Origin: Lichenicola sp964247725
Lineage (GTDB): Bacteria; Pseudomonadota; Alphaproteobacteria; Acetobacterales; Acetobacteraceae
Direction: 5' to 3'
DNA: 64,000 nucleotides
NCBI GenBank assembly: GCA_964247725.1
Contig: CAXTVM010000014.1
Span: forward strand, 6,255 to 70,254
Position numbers and translations under genes: made by a program. Positions 26,789 to 39,541 of the stretch are shown here, in pieces. The notes under the pieces were generated by a model. That model was given only the letters and a program-made list of their open reading frames with translations, was not told where the DNA came from and ran no database searches. How positions within the stretch are numbered: the stretch's first letter is position 1; the number at the start of each line of letters is the position of its first letter.

Positions 26789-28810
26789 TCAGGCGCCGCG
26801 GAGCTGCTCCAGCCGCCGCAGCCGCAACGTGGCGCGCTCGCCGGCCAGCACCTGCCCGACCGGCTCGGCCAGCCGGCGGCGCCAGTTCGGATGCTCGTCG
26901 GTGGTGCCGGGGATGTTGGGCTGCTGCTCCAGCCCCAGCACGTCCTCGGTCGGGATCATCGCCAGCTCGCATGCCGAGCCGCCGACATGCGCCACCGCCG
27001 CATCGACCACCGGCGCCGCATCCCACACCGCCGGCTGCGGGCCGGCGGCGGCGTCACTCGCCAGCATCGCGCTCCACAGCGCGGCGCGCTCGCCGGCGCG
27101 CTCCTCCAGCTGCCTTTGCTCCTCCGCCTCGGTGCCGCCCAGCGTCCGGCGGTGCCCGATGTCGATGCCCTTCCACCAGCCCGCCACGGTCGCCAGGTCG
27201 TGCGTGCTGGTCATGGCGCTCGCCTGCGCGGTCCACTGTCCCGGCGGGGTGAAGGCGTCCCGATCGCGCTCGAACCACAGCACCCGCATGCCGTCGATGC
27301 CGGCCTCCTGCAGCCGCTCGGAGAAGCCGTCCGGCACCGTGCCGAGATCCTCGCCCAGCACGACGGCGCGGTTGCGCGCCGACTCGAGCCGGGTCAGCCG
27401 GATCAGGTCGGCCTCCGGCATCCGCATGTAGATGCCCGACGCGGCGCTGGCGCCCTCCGGCACGATCCAGAGCCGGTTCAGGCCCATCGCGTGGTCGATG
27501 CGCACGCCGCCTGCATGGCGCATGGCGCCGGCCAGCATCTCGATGAAGGCGCGGTAGCCGTTGGCGCGCAGGCCTCGCGCCGAGAACGCGGTGATGCCCC
27601 AGTTCTGGCCGTCGCGCTGCAGCAGGTCGGGCGGCGCTCCGACCGTCAGCCCGACCAGCGTCTCGCCTTGCCGGCTCCAGCAATGGCTGCCGCCGGAGTC
27701 GGTGCCGACCGCGAGGTCGGCGATCAGCCCGACCGCCATGCCGGCCGCCCGCGCCGCCGCCTGCGCCGCGGCCAGCCCGGCATCGGCGCGGAACTGCAGC
27801 CAGGCGTGGAAGGCGACCTCGCGCGCGTGCCCGGCGGCGTACCGGCGCGCCTCCGGCGCCTGCGGCGTTTCGAAGCCTGCCGGCCAGTCCTTCCAGTGCC
27901 AGGAGCCGTGGTCGTCGCGCCAGAGGTGCGCGTGCAGCGCCTCGAACAGCGCGTGCGACTCCAGCTTGTCGCCCTCGTCCGCCCGCCAGCGCGCGAACGC
28001 CGGGTCGCCGCCGGCGCCGCCGTCGAACTGCCGGCGCAGGCACGCCAGCCGCTCGCGCCCGACTGCCGGCCAGTCGACCAGCTCCAGCCGCTCCAGCACG
28101 TCCGCCTTCGCTCCGGGGTCGCCCGCCGCGACGTGCAGCGCGTTCAGCATGATCCGGCTCGACGGCGCATACGGGCTGAACCGGTCCGGGTCGGCGGAGA
28201 ACTGCGCGTGCACCGGGCTGATGGTCACCGCGGCGGCGCCGTGGGCGGCGGCCTCGCGCACGAAGCCGGCCAGGGCCTCGAAATCGCCGAGCCCGCCGTC
28301 GCCCGGGCGGCGCAGCGCGTAGAGCTGCTGCGCCAGGCCCCAGCCGCGCGGCGGCCGTCCCGCGGCCGCGAACGCATCGGCCAGCGTGTGGCAGCGCGGC
28401 GGGGCCACCGCCACCGTCACCTCCCGCCCGTCGATCTCCAGCCGGTGGTAGCCGGGCTCGGCCGGCAACGTCAGGCTGGCGTGCCCGGCCCGATCCGACG
28501 CGGCGGCGTCGCCGGACACGACCTGGCCGTCTTCCGCCTGCAGCCGCCACCGCCCCGGCCGCGCCGGCACCAGCAGCGTCCCGCCGGCATCGCCGGTCAG
28601 CAGCGGCGGCAGCGCCGCCGCCTCGGCCTCCAGCGCCGCGATCCGCTCATGCGCGTCCGCATCGCTCGACGCCTCGAGATCGAGTGCGGCCAGGATCGCG
28701 CGCAGGTCGTCCGGAGCCACGTCGTGCTGCCGCCCGAACGCGTCCTGCCAGCGGGTCGTGAGGCCGGCCTGCCGGCACAGCGTCGCCAGCAGCGCGTCGT
28801 CCACGCTCAC
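26789..28810 (-). CDS. malQ: 4-alpha-glucanotransferase (amylomaltase)
   Basis: A 673-residue GH77 enzyme that transfers alpha-1,4-glucan segments between acceptors. Catalytic elements are GVRIDHAMGLNRLW with the nucleophile Asp, VLGEDLGTVP with the acid/base Glu, and STHDLATVAGWW with the transition-state Asp. An N-terminal domain of about 150 residues precedes the barrel, as in many proteobacterial MalQ. The start is GTG at 28810 overlapping the glgB stop (GTGA). Its likely role is processing the branched glucan made by GlgE and GlgB. Confidence 0.95.
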   Translation of the reverse strand: MSVDDALLATLCRQAGLTTRWQDAFGRQHDVAPDDLRAILAALDLEASSDADAHERIAALEAEAAALPPLLTGDAGGTLLVPARPGRWRLQAEDGQVVSGDAAASDRAGHASLTLPAEPGYHRLEIDGREVTVAVAPPRCHTLADAFAAAGRPPRGWGLAQQLYALRRPGDGGLGDFEALAGFVREAAAHGAAAVTISPVHAQFSADPDRFSPYAPSSRIMLNALHVAAGDPGAKADVLERLELVDWPAVGRERLACLRRQFDGGAGGDPAFARWRADEGDKLESHALFEALHAHLWRDDHGSWHWKDWPAGFETPQAPEARRYAAGHAREVAFHAWLQFRADAGLAAAQAAARAAGMAVGLIADLAVGTDSGGSHCWSRQGETLVGLTVGAPPDLLQRDGQNWGITAFSARGLRANGYRAFIEMLAGAMRHAGGVRIDHAMGLNRLWIVPEGASAASGIYMRMPEADLIRLTRLESARNRAVVLGEDLGTVPDGFSERLQEAGIDGMRVLWFERDRDAFTPPGQWTAQASAMTSTHDLATVAGWWKGIDIGHRRTLGGTEAEEQRQLEERAGERAALWSAMLASDAAAGPQPAVWDAAPVVDAAVAHVGGSACELAMIPTEDVLGLEQQPNIPGTTDEHPNWRRRLAEPVGQVLAGERATLRLRRLEQLRGA

Positions 28811-31053
28811 GTGCCGGGATCCTGGGAGGCATCCAGGACAGACTCCTGGGCCGGACCCAGGATCAGCGTCGCCAGCGGCGGCAGCGTGAGCGTCAGCGAG
28901 GCGGGCTGGTCGTGCGACGGCGTCTCCGTCGCCTCCACCGCGCCGTGGTTGCCGACGTTGGAGCCGCCGTAGCGCTCCGAGTCGGTGTTCAGCAGCTCCT
29001 GCCAGACGCCGGCCTGCAACACGCCGAGCCGGTAGCCGTGCCGCGGCACGGGCGTGAAGTTGCACACCACCAGAAGTGGCCGCTGCCCCCAGTGCCCGTA
29101 TCGCAGCCAGGCATAGACGCTGTTCTCGGCGTCGTGCAGCACCACCCAGCGGAAGCCCTCGGGCTCGGCGTCGCGCGCGTGCAGCGCCGGCTCGCCGCGA
29201 TAGATCGCGTTGAGGTCGCGCAGCAGCGTCTGCAGGCCGCGGTGGCGGGGATCGTCCAGCAGCCACCAGTCGAGCCCGGTATCGTGGTTCCACTCGCGCC
29301 ACTGCGCGATCTCGCTGCCCATGAACAGCAGCTTCTTGCCGGGATGGGTCCACATGAAGCCGTAGTAGGCGCGCAGGTTGGCGAACTTCTGCCAGTCGTC
29401 GCCAGGCATCTTCCCAATCATCGAGCCCTTGCCGTACACCACCTCGTCGTGGCTGATCGGCAGCACGAAGCGCTCGGAAAAGGCATAGACCAGACCGAAC
29501 GAGATCTCGCCGTGGTGCCAGCGGCGATAGACCGGCTGCTCCTCGATGTAGTGCAGCGTGTCATGCATCCAGCCCATGTTCCACTTGTAGTCGAAGCCGA
29601 GCCCGCCCTCGTCGGCGGGGCGGGTGACGCCTGGGAACGAGGTGGATTCCTCGGCGATCAGCACCGCACCCGGGCTCGTCTCCCGCACCGCGCGGCTCAG
29701 CTCCTGCAGGAAGGCGATCGACTCCAGGTTCTCGCGGCCGCCGTCGCGGTTCGGCACCCATTCGCCCTCCTTGCGGCTGTAGTCGCGATACAGCATGGAG
29801 GCGACCGCATCGACGCGCAGCCCGTCGACGTGGAAGTGCCTGAGCCAGAACAGCCCGCCGGCGATCATGAAGCCGCGCACCTCGTTGCGGCCGAGGTTGT
29901 AGATGAAGGTGTTCCAGTCCTGGTGGTAGCCCTCGAACGGGTTGCCGTGCTCGTAGAGCGCGGTGCCGTCGAAACGCGCCAGCCCGTGCGCGTCGGTCGG
30001 GAAGTGCGCCGGCACCCAGTCGAGCAGCACGCCGATCCCGGCGGCGTGGCAGCGATCGACGAAGCCCGCGAACTCCGCCGGCGTGCCCATGCGCGCGGTC
30101 GGCGCGAACTGGCCCAGCACCTGGTAGCCCCAGGAGCCGCCGAACGGGTGCTCCATGATCGGCATCAGCTCGATGTGGGTGAAGCCGAGCTCGGCGATGT
30201 AGGGGATCAGCCGGTCGCCGAGCGTCTGCCAGCTCGGCGGCGTGCCGTCGTGCGGCAGCCAAGACATCGCGTGCAGCTCGTAGATCGAGATCGGCGCGTC
30301 GGGCGCCTGCAGGGCGCCGCGCCGGGCCATCCAGTCGGCATCGGTCCAGGCGAACGGCGCCGGATCGTCCACCACCGAGGCGGTCGCCGGCGGCGGCTCG
30401 GTGCGCCACGCCACCGGGTCGGCGCGGCAGGGCAGCAGCTCGCCGTGCGGCCCGACCAGCTCGTACTTGTAGGTGGCGCCCGCCGCCACCCCGGGCACGA
30501 ACAGCTCCCACACCCCCGACGGCGCCCGCACCCGCATCGGGTGGCGCCGCCCGTCCCAGCCGTTGAACGAGCCGACCACCGACACGCGCTGCGCGTTCGG
30601 CGCCCAAACCGCGAACCGGGTGCCGTCCACGCCGTCCACCGCCATCACGTGGGCGCCCAGCACCTGGCCCAGCTCGCGGTGACGGCCCTCCGAGATCAGG
30701 TGGACGTCGAGATCGCCCAGCAACGGCGAGAACGCGTACGGATCGGCCTCGTCGCGCACGGTCTCGCCGCCACCCCCGTCCGGCGTCGTGATCCGCAGCC
30801 GGTACGGCGCGCCGCTGGCGACCAGCCCCGACCACAGCCCGTCCGGATGCACGCGCGTGAGGCTGCCGTGCGGCAGCAGGCTGGTGGCGTCGACCACCTC
30901 CACCGCGGAGGCGTCGGGCAGGAACGCGCGGATCGCCCAGCCGCCCTCGACCTGGTGCGGGCCCAGCAGCGAGAACGGGTCGCCGTGCCGCGCCCGCAGC
31001 AGGCTGTCGACGGGGGCCGGATGCGGCAGGTGCGTCGTCATCAGGTCGGCCAT
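28807..31053 (-). CDS. glgB: 1,4-alpha-glucan branching enzyme
   Basis: A 748-residue GH13 enzyme of normal length with N-terminal CBM48-type modules (FLPDASAVEVVD; RFAVWAPNAQRVSVVGSFNG) before the barrel. Catalytic residues lie in HVDGLRVDAVASMLYRDY (nucleophile Asp), VLIAEESTSFPG (Glu) and LPISHDEVVYGKG (Asp). It introduces alpha-1,6 branches into the linear chains produced by GlgE. It starts three bases after the treS stop region and overlaps malQ, so it is tightly embedded in the operon. Confidence 0.96.
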   Translation of the reverse strand: MADLMTTHLPHPAPVDSLLRARHGDPFSLLGPHQVEGGWAIRAFLPDASAVEVVDATSLLPHGSLTRVHPDGLWSGLVASGAPYRLRITTPDGGGGETVRDEADPYAFSPLLGDLDVHLISEGRHRELGQVLGAHVMAVDGVDGTRFAVWAPNAQRVSVVGSFNGWDGRRHPMRVRAPSGVWELFVPGVAAGATYKYELVGPHGELLPCRADPVAWRTEPPPATASVVDDPAPFAWTDADWMARRGALQAPDAPISIYELHAMSWLPHDGTPPSWQTLGDRLIPYIAELGFTHIELMPIMEHPFGGSWGYQVLGQFAPTARMGTPAEFAGFVDRCHAAGIGVLLDWVPAHFPTDAHGLARFDGTALYEHGNPFEGYHQDWNTFIYNLGRNEVRGFMIAGGLFWLRHFHVDGLRVDAVASMLYRDYSRKEGEWVPNRDGGRENLESIAFLQELSRAVRETSPGAVLIAEESTSFPGVTRPADEGGLGFDYKWNMGWMHDTLHYIEEQPVYRRWHHGEISFGLVYAFSERFVLPISHDEVVYGKGSMIGKMPGDDWQKFANLRAYYGFMWTHPGKKLLFMGSEIAQWREWNHDTGLDWWLLDDPRHRGLQTLLRDLNAIYRGEPALHARDAEPEGFRWVVLHDAENSVYAWLRYGHWGQRPLLVVCNFTPVPRHGYRLGVLQAGVWQELLNTDSERYGGSNVGNHGAVEATETPSHDQPASLTLTLPPLATLILGPAQESVLDASQDPGT

Positions 31054-31056
31054 CGG

Positions 31057-34389
<3,333 letters not shown>

Positions 34390-34445
34390 GGGCGCGGTCC
34401 TGGAGAACGATGCGTGGGGTAGGGCAAGGGCGCGGCGGCGGCTGG

Positions 34446-37400
34446 TCAGCCGGCGGGCTCTGCCCGCCATATCAGATAGGGCCGGTCCGGCGTCAGCGTG
34501 ATCTCGTGGTATTTGCCGGCCAACGTGAAGCGGCCGCCGCCGACCAGGTCGTCCAGCGCCAGCGTGCCCTGGTCGGGCAGGCCCCAGCGCCACAGCGGCA
34601 GCTCGATCCGGGCCCGCTGCACGGTATTCGGATCGAGGCTGATCGCGACCATTACGGTGTTGCCGCCGTTTGCTGTCGCCTTGCGGAAGAACAGCACGGC
34701 GTCGTTCGCGGCCGGCAGGAAGTCGATGCCGAGGTGCGTGCGCAGCGCCGGGTTCTCGGCGCGGATCGCGTTCAGCCGCGTGATCTCGGTCACGATGTTG
34801 CCGGGCCGGTCCCAGTCCCAGTGCCGGATCTGGAACTTCTCGCTGTCGAGATACTCCTCCTTGCCCGGTGCCAGCGGCGTCCCCTCGCACAGCTCGAAGC
34901 CGTTATAGACCCCGAACAGCCCGGACAGGGTCGCGGCCGCCGCGGCACGGATCAGGAACGCCGCCCGCCCGGCGTTCTGCAGGAAGGATGGGTTGATGTC
35001 GGGCGTGTTGACGAAGAAGTGCGGCCGGAAGAAGTCCGCCGCCGCCCCGGTGCTGAGCTGGGTCAGGTACTCCGTCAGCTCCGCCTTGCTGTTGCGCCAG
35101 GTGAAGTAGGTGTAGCTCTGACCGAAGCCGACCTTGGCCAGCCGGTGCATCACCTTGGGCCGCGTGAACGCCTCGGCCAGGAACACCGCGTCCGGATAGC
35201 GGGCCCGCACCTCGGCGATCATCCACTCCCAGAACGGGAACGGCTTGGTGTGCGGGTTGTCGACGCGGAACAGCCGGATGCCCTGGCGGCACCAGAACAG
35301 CACCGTCTCGGCCAGTGCCAGCCACAGGCCGGGCACGCTGCCGGCTGCATAGAAGTCGACGTTGACGATGTCCTGGTACTTCTTGGGCGGGTTCTCGGCA
35401 TAGCGGATGCTGCCGTCCGGCCGCCAGTCAAACCAGTCCTTGTGCTGCGCGAGCCAGGGATGGTCCGGCGCGCACTGGATCGCGAAATCCAGCGCCAGCT
35501 CCAGCCCGTGCCGCTCCGCTTCGGCGCGCAGGTGCAGGAACTCCTCCAGCGTGCCGAGCTCGGGGTGGATCGCGTCGTGGCCGCCCTGCTCGTTGCCGAC
35601 CGCATACGGGCTGCCGACATCGGCCGGCCCGGGCGTCAGGGTGTTGTTCGGGCCCTTGCGGTTCACCCGCCCGATGGGGTGAATCGGCGGGAAGTACAGA
35701 ACGTCGAATCCCATCGCGCGGATGCGTGGCAGGTGGCGCTCGACGTCGCGGAAGGTGCCATGCCGGCCGGCCTCGTCGGCCATCGAGCGCGGGAACACCT
35801 CGTACCAGCTGGCGTAGCCGGCGCCGGTGCGCTCAGCATCGACCGGGATCTCGGCGCTGGTCACGCCGTGCGGCCGGTCGTCGGCCGCCTGCATAAGCGC
35901 CAGCAGCGTCTCGCTCAGCATCAGCACGCGCTTGCCGTCCGCGTCCGCCGCCTCGACCGCGGCCAGGCTATCCGCCAGCGTCGCGTTGCCGCGCGCCACC
36001 GCATCGCGCACCAGGTTGGTGCCCTCGACCAGCTCCAGCGCGACCGACACGCCGGCGCCGTACTTGGCGCCGAGCTCGTGGCGGTAGTTGGCCCAGCGGT
36101 CGCGCCATGCCTGCACCCGGTACAGGTGCAGGCCGCGGGTCTCGAGCGGGAAGCTCGCCTGCCAGCGGTCGTTGCCAAGCAGCCGCATCCGCGTCTCGTG
36201 CCACTGCGCATCGCCCGGGCCCTGCCATTGCAGCGCCGCCGACAGCACGTCGTGGCCGTCGCCGATCACGTCGATCTCTACGGTCACCACCTCGCCGGCG
36301 AGGCGCTTCACCGCGAACCGCCCGCCGTCGACGCAAGGCGTCGGGTCCTCCAGCGCCAGGCGGGGCCGGGCGGCGGCGCGCACCGCGGAGTCCGGGTCGA
36401 GCGGCAGCGGCGTGCCGAGGCCGAGGCGGTTGGCGCGGAACGCGAACAGGCCGCCCGGCGGCACCGGCAGCGTATGGCCCGGCACCAGCTTCTCATGCCC
36501 GGATCCATCATGGGCGGGCAGGAAGCCGGGGTCCAAGGGCGCGAACGGCGAGAACGCGCCGCCGACGAACGGCAGCACCGCGGCGGGATCGAACGCCACC
36601 GCCCGGTTGCCGCGCGTGTTCAGCAGCATCAGGGTGGCATCGTGGCTCGTGCGCGGGTCGTCGTGGCTGCAGCGCAGGATCGCCGCCACCGCCTCGCCCG
36701 GCGCGTTCAGCTGCCTTGGCGAGCCGGTGCCGCCGACATGGTCGGCGATCGCCGCCAGCGCCGCCACCGAGGCGTCGGCCGCGGCAGCCTCCGAGACGAT
36801 CCAGCCGATCCCCTCGGCCACGGCGAGGCCGAGTGCCCGACGCGGCTCGGCGTACCCGTCCGGGATCGCCGCCAGCACCGGCGCCACGTCGCGCAGCACC
36901 TGCAGCTCGTCCGCGAACCAGCCCTGACGACCGTCCCACCAGGCAAGCGAGCACAGCACCCCGTCCAGGCCGATCCCGGCCAGCGTCGCGATCCGGTCCC
37001 AGGCGAGGCCGGTGGTGTCGGCGACGAGCACGGCGTCGGGTGCCGCCTGGCGCAGCGCCCGAAGCAGCGGGCGCGCGAGGCCGGTCGGCACCGACGCCAG
37101 CCCGCCCAGCCGGGCGCCGGCGATGCCGTGCGCCGACAGTCCGGCGAGCATCCGGCCCCAGACGCGGCCAATTGCGGCGGCCGCGTCGGCATTCGCCAGC
37201 GCCGCCTCGGCGACCGCGGCGGAGTAGGCGTGCCGCGGATCGCGGGCGAGGTCGCTGCGCGGCGGCGGGAACAGGGTGGGCTCGGCCGCCGCAAGCGCGC
37301 CGTCCGCCGCCACCCGGTCCAGCAGCAGATCGACCAGGACCGGCGTGCCGGCCGGGCCAGCCACCTCGATCCCGTCGTCGGCGACCAGCCCGTCGATGCC

Positions 37401-37571
37401 GCCGGCATGGAACGCGTCGCGCAGCAGCACCGCCTCGAACCCAGCAGGCAGCTCGAGACCGGCATCGGCCGCGTTGCGCAGCGCAAACCGCGACAGGGCA
37501 GGGCGGGACGCGGCCGGCACGGCCGGCCCGCGCCCGACGTCGTTGCCGCCGATCGGCTCGATCACATCCAT
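34446..37571 (-). CDS. glgE: Maltose-1-phosphate maltosyltransferase GlgE, with long N-terminal extension
   Basis: A 1041-residue protein. Its C-terminal ~660 residues are a GH13_3 GlgE: YASWYEVFPRSM, DVLYFPPIHPIGR, GIRLFRVDNPHTKPFPFW with the nucleophile, VFLAEAFTRPKVMHRLAKVG and FVNTPDINPSFL. It extends alpha-1,4-glucans with maltose from maltose 1-phosphate. The first ~380 residues are extra compared with the actinobacterial enzyme and look like a degenerate amylase-type barrel lacking a complete catalytic set. Such long forms occur in proteobacteria. First gene of the cluster; ATG at 37571 chosen because the longer frame adds an unrelated Arg/Pro-rich stretch. Confidence 0.93.
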   Translation of the reverse strand: MDVIEPIGGNDVGRGPAVPAASRPALSRFALRNAADAGLELPAGFEAVLLRDAFHAGGIDGLVADDGIEVAGPAGTPVLVDLLLDRVAADGALAAAEPTLFPPPRSDLARDPRHAYSAAVAEAALANADAAAAIGRVWGRMLAGLSAHGIAGARLGGLASVPTGLARPLLRALRQAAPDAVLVADTTGLAWDRIATLAGIGLDGVLCSLAWWDGRQGWFADELQVLRDVAPVLAAIPDGYAEPRRALGLAVAEGIGWIVSEAAAADASVAALAAIADHVGGTGSPRQLNAPGEAVAAILRCSHDDPRTSHDATLMLLNTRGNRAVAFDPAAVLPFVGGAFSPFAPLDPGFLPAHDGSGHEKLVPGHTLPVPPGGLFAFRANRLGLGTPLPLDPDSAVRAAARPRLALEDPTPCVDGGRFAVKRLAGEVVTVEIDVIGDGHDVLSAALQWQGPGDAQWHETRMRLLGNDRWQASFPLETRGLHLYRVQAWRDRWANYRHELGAKYGAGVSVALELVEGTNLVRDAVARGNATLADSLAAVEAADADGKRVLMLSETLLALMQAADDRPHGVTSAEIPVDAERTGAGYASWYEVFPRSMADEAGRHGTFRDVERHLPRIRAMGFDVLYFPPIHPIGRVNRKGPNNTLTPGPADVGSPYAVGNEQGGHDAIHPELGTLEEFLHLRAEAERHGLELALDFAIQCAPDHPWLAQHKDWFDWRPDGSIRYAENPPKKYQDIVNVDFYAAGSVPGLWLALAETVLFWCRQGIRLFRVDNPHTKPFPFWEWMIAEVRARYPDAVFLAEAFTRPKVMHRLAKVGFGQSYTYFTWRNSKAELTEYLTQLSTGAAADFFRPHFFVNTPDINPSFLQNAGRAAFLIRAAAAATLSGLFGVYNGFELCEGTPLAPGKEEYLDSEKFQIRHWDWDRPGNIVTEITRLNAIRAENPALRTHLGIDFLPAANDAVLFFRKATANGGNTVMVAISLDPNTVQRARIELPLWRWGLPDQGTLALDDLVGGGRFTLAGKYHEITLTPDRPYLIWRAEPAG

Positions 37572-37803
37572 GCTGCCCCCGGTGCTGCGGTGTCTGGTCT
37601 GCGCCGGCGACGCCGTCCGATCAACCCGACGCGGCCACGGCGCCGGCCCGGATGCGCCCGGGAACCGCCGGCCGGACATCGGGCCTGGACGAGGATCGTT
37701 CGATACGGCGCCGGCGGCTCCGGCAGGGCGAACGTCGCCGCGCGCGGCCCGGTTCCCGGCGCCGCCGTGCCGTCATCCCCGCGCTGTCATCTCCAGACCG
37801 GGC

Positions 37804-38547
37804 TCACTGCAGGTCGACGCCGCCGCTGACCGCCTGGTAGGTCGCGATCGCCAGCGTCAGCGGCTCGAATGGCTTGGTGATGACGAAGGCGGGCTCCACC
37901 GCCTCGCCCGTCAGCAGCCGCTCCGGATAGGCGGTGACGAAGATCACAGGAGCGTAATGGTGCTTGAGGATGCGGCTCACCGCCGAGGTGCCGTCGCCGC
38001 CGAGCCCGAGGTTGATGTCGGCCAGGATCAGCCCGGGCTTGGTCGCCTGCGCCAGCCGCACCGCGTCCGCCTCGGTGGAGGCGACGCCGACCACGCGGTG
38101 GCCGCAGCCCTGCACCAGCTCCTCGATGTCCATGGCGATGATCGGCTCGTCCTCGATGATCAGCACGTCGGTGGCGGCGGACGCGCGCAGCCGCTCGCGC
38201 GCATCGCCGAGCTGCCCGCTGGCGTCGGCCGCGTCCAGCATGACGATCGGCGCCGCCTCCTCGACCGGCACCTCCTCCAGCGCCGTCAGCAGCAGCAGCT
38301 GGCGCTGCTTGGAGCTGAGCCCGTCCACCATCGAGGGCAGCGTCGAGATGCCGGCATCGAAGCGTCTGGTCACCCAGTGGTACAGGCCGTAGCGCGGGGT
38401 CAGCGTGTCGTCGGTGGACGCCAGCATCTCGCGCAGGCTCTCGGCCACCAGCAGGTCGCCGCGTGGTTGGCTTCCGGTCAGGGCGCGCGCATAACGTCGT
38501 GCGTAGGGAAGGGCGCGGAGTAGATCGTCGCGCCGCGTGCTGGCCAT
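37804..38547 (-). CDS. phyR: General stress response regulator PhyR
   Basis: A 247-residue protein with the inverted layout of PhyR. An N-terminal sigma-factor-like domain (LLRALPYARRYARALTGS through KQRQLLLLTALEEVPVEEAA) is followed by a C-terminal receiver (VLIIEDEPIIAMDIEELV, phospho-Asp in LILADINLG, Lys in FVITKPFEP). When phosphorylated, PhyR binds the anti-sigma factor NepR and frees the EcfG sigma factor, switching on the alphaproteobacterial general stress response. It is divergent, by only 30 bp, from a sigma factor gene, and nepR, a second sigma factor and a sensor kinase follow. Confidence 0.95.
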   Translation of the reverse strand: MASTRRDDLLRALPYARRYARALTGSQPRGDLLVAESLREMLASTDDTLTPRYGLYHWVTRRFDAGISTLPSMVDGLSSKQRQLLLLTALEEVPVEEAAPIVMLDAADASGQLGDARERLRASAATDVLIIEDEPIIAMDIEELVQGCGHRVVGVASTEADAVRLAQATKPGLILADINLGLGGDGTSAVSRILKHHYAPVIFVTAYPERLLTGEAVEPAFVITKPFEPLTLAIATYQAVSGGVDLQ

Positions 38548-38577
38548 CAGGCGTCTTCCTCTAGATTAGGAGCGGGA

Positions 38578-39177
38578 TTGGACTTGGATGATCCGCCGCA
38601 GGAGCTTTGTGGGCGCATTTCGGCCAGCCCGGCGGCGACGGTCGGCGAGGCTGGCGGCGCCGAGATCCACCGCGAGATGGCACGGCTGCTGCCCGACCTG
38701 CGCGCCTTCGCCCGCTTCCTGACCCGCGACGCCAGCGCCGCCGACGACCTGGTACAGGATACGCTGGTGCGTGCGCTGGCGGCGCAAGCCTCGTTCCAGC
38801 GCGGCACCAACCTGAAGGCGTGGCTGTTCACCATCGAGCGCAACGCCTTTTACGAGCAGGCGAGGCGGGCTCGGCGGGAGACCAGGCTGCTCAGCGAGCA
38901 GCTGCCGGGCGCGGAGGCGCAGTCGCCGGAGGCGCACCGGCGTGCCGAGCTCGCCGACCTGTCGCGCATGCTGTGGACGCTGCCGCCGCTGCTGCGAGAA
39001 GCGCTGGTGCTGGTCGGCGCCCAGGAGCTCAGTCACGAAGAGGCGGCGGCGATCTGCGGCGTGCCGATCGGCACCATGAAGGCGCGCGTTTCGCGCGCGC
39101 GAGGGCAGCTGGCGCGCAGCATGGCCGCCATCGAGGCCGGCGGTCTGCAGGCGGCGGAGGATGGCGACGAAGGTTGA
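38578..39177 (+). CDS. ECF sigma factor (EcfG-like), first of two
   Basis: A 199-residue ECF sigma factor with region 2 (LRAFARFLTRDASAADDLVQ, then LKAWLFTIERNAFYEQ) and region 4 (LPPLLREALVLVGAQELSHE, GTMKARVSRARGQL). It resembles the EcfG general stress sigma factors. The longest frame starts with TTG at 38578; an in-frame ATG at 38677, just before region 2, is a serious alternative. Divergent from phyR. A second paralogue begins 365 bp downstream, so the two may have separate regulons or one may be a modulator. Confidence 0.85.
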   Translation: MDLDDPPQELCGRISASPAATVGEAGGAEIHREMARLLPDLRAFARFLTRDASAADDLVQDTLVRALAAQASFQRGTNLKAWLFTIERNAFYEQARRARRETRLLSEQLPGAEAQSPEAHRRAELADLSRMLWTLPPLLREALVLVGAQELSHEEAAAICGVPIGTMKARVSRARGQLARSMAAIEAGGLQAAEDGDEG

Positions 39178-39541
39178 GCGGTCTGGCGATGCGGGCCCCA
39201 GACCGGTTGCGGGAACGATGCGATGTCGCGTGATCATCCTGCCTCCCGGTTGTGAGGTCCGATCGTGGCTGCGCGGCAGGGACGCCGCACGGCATCGGGC
39301 GCGACATCCATGGCACCGCCCGGGACCGGCTTGCAACTGCCCGGCCGGCGGCCGTCGCCGCCGTGGTATCGATCGCTCCATGTAAACCCCGGCTCAACCC
39401 GACGGCGCCAGACAAATCAGCACGATGACGCATTCGCAACCGACCGCGACCTCTCCGTTTCGTGACTGGCAGACCGGTAGGGACGTGCAACGTGTCTCGT
39501 CGGCTGGTCATTGATCGGGCAAGCAACCGGAGAGCCTGCAG
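39178..39541. other. Intergenic region between the two sigma factor genes
   Basis: 364 bp with no gene I can support. It contains a possible EcfG-type promoter at 39436-39459 and otherwise no repeat or RNA structure that I recognise. Confidence 0.5.
39436..39459 (+). promoter_or_regulatory. Possible EcfG-type promoter
   Basis: GCAAC, 15 bases, then CGTT, about 82 bp upstream of the second sigma gene. The known consensus is GGAAC-N16/17-CGTT, so this has one mismatch and a spacer one short. It would allow autoregulation, common for this locus type. Weak evidence. Confidence 0.3.

Noticed and set aside
24971..28972. 1333-codon plus-strand frame opposite otsA and malQ
   Set aside because: Antisense to well-supported genes, begins inside an intergenic repeat, no recognisable domain.
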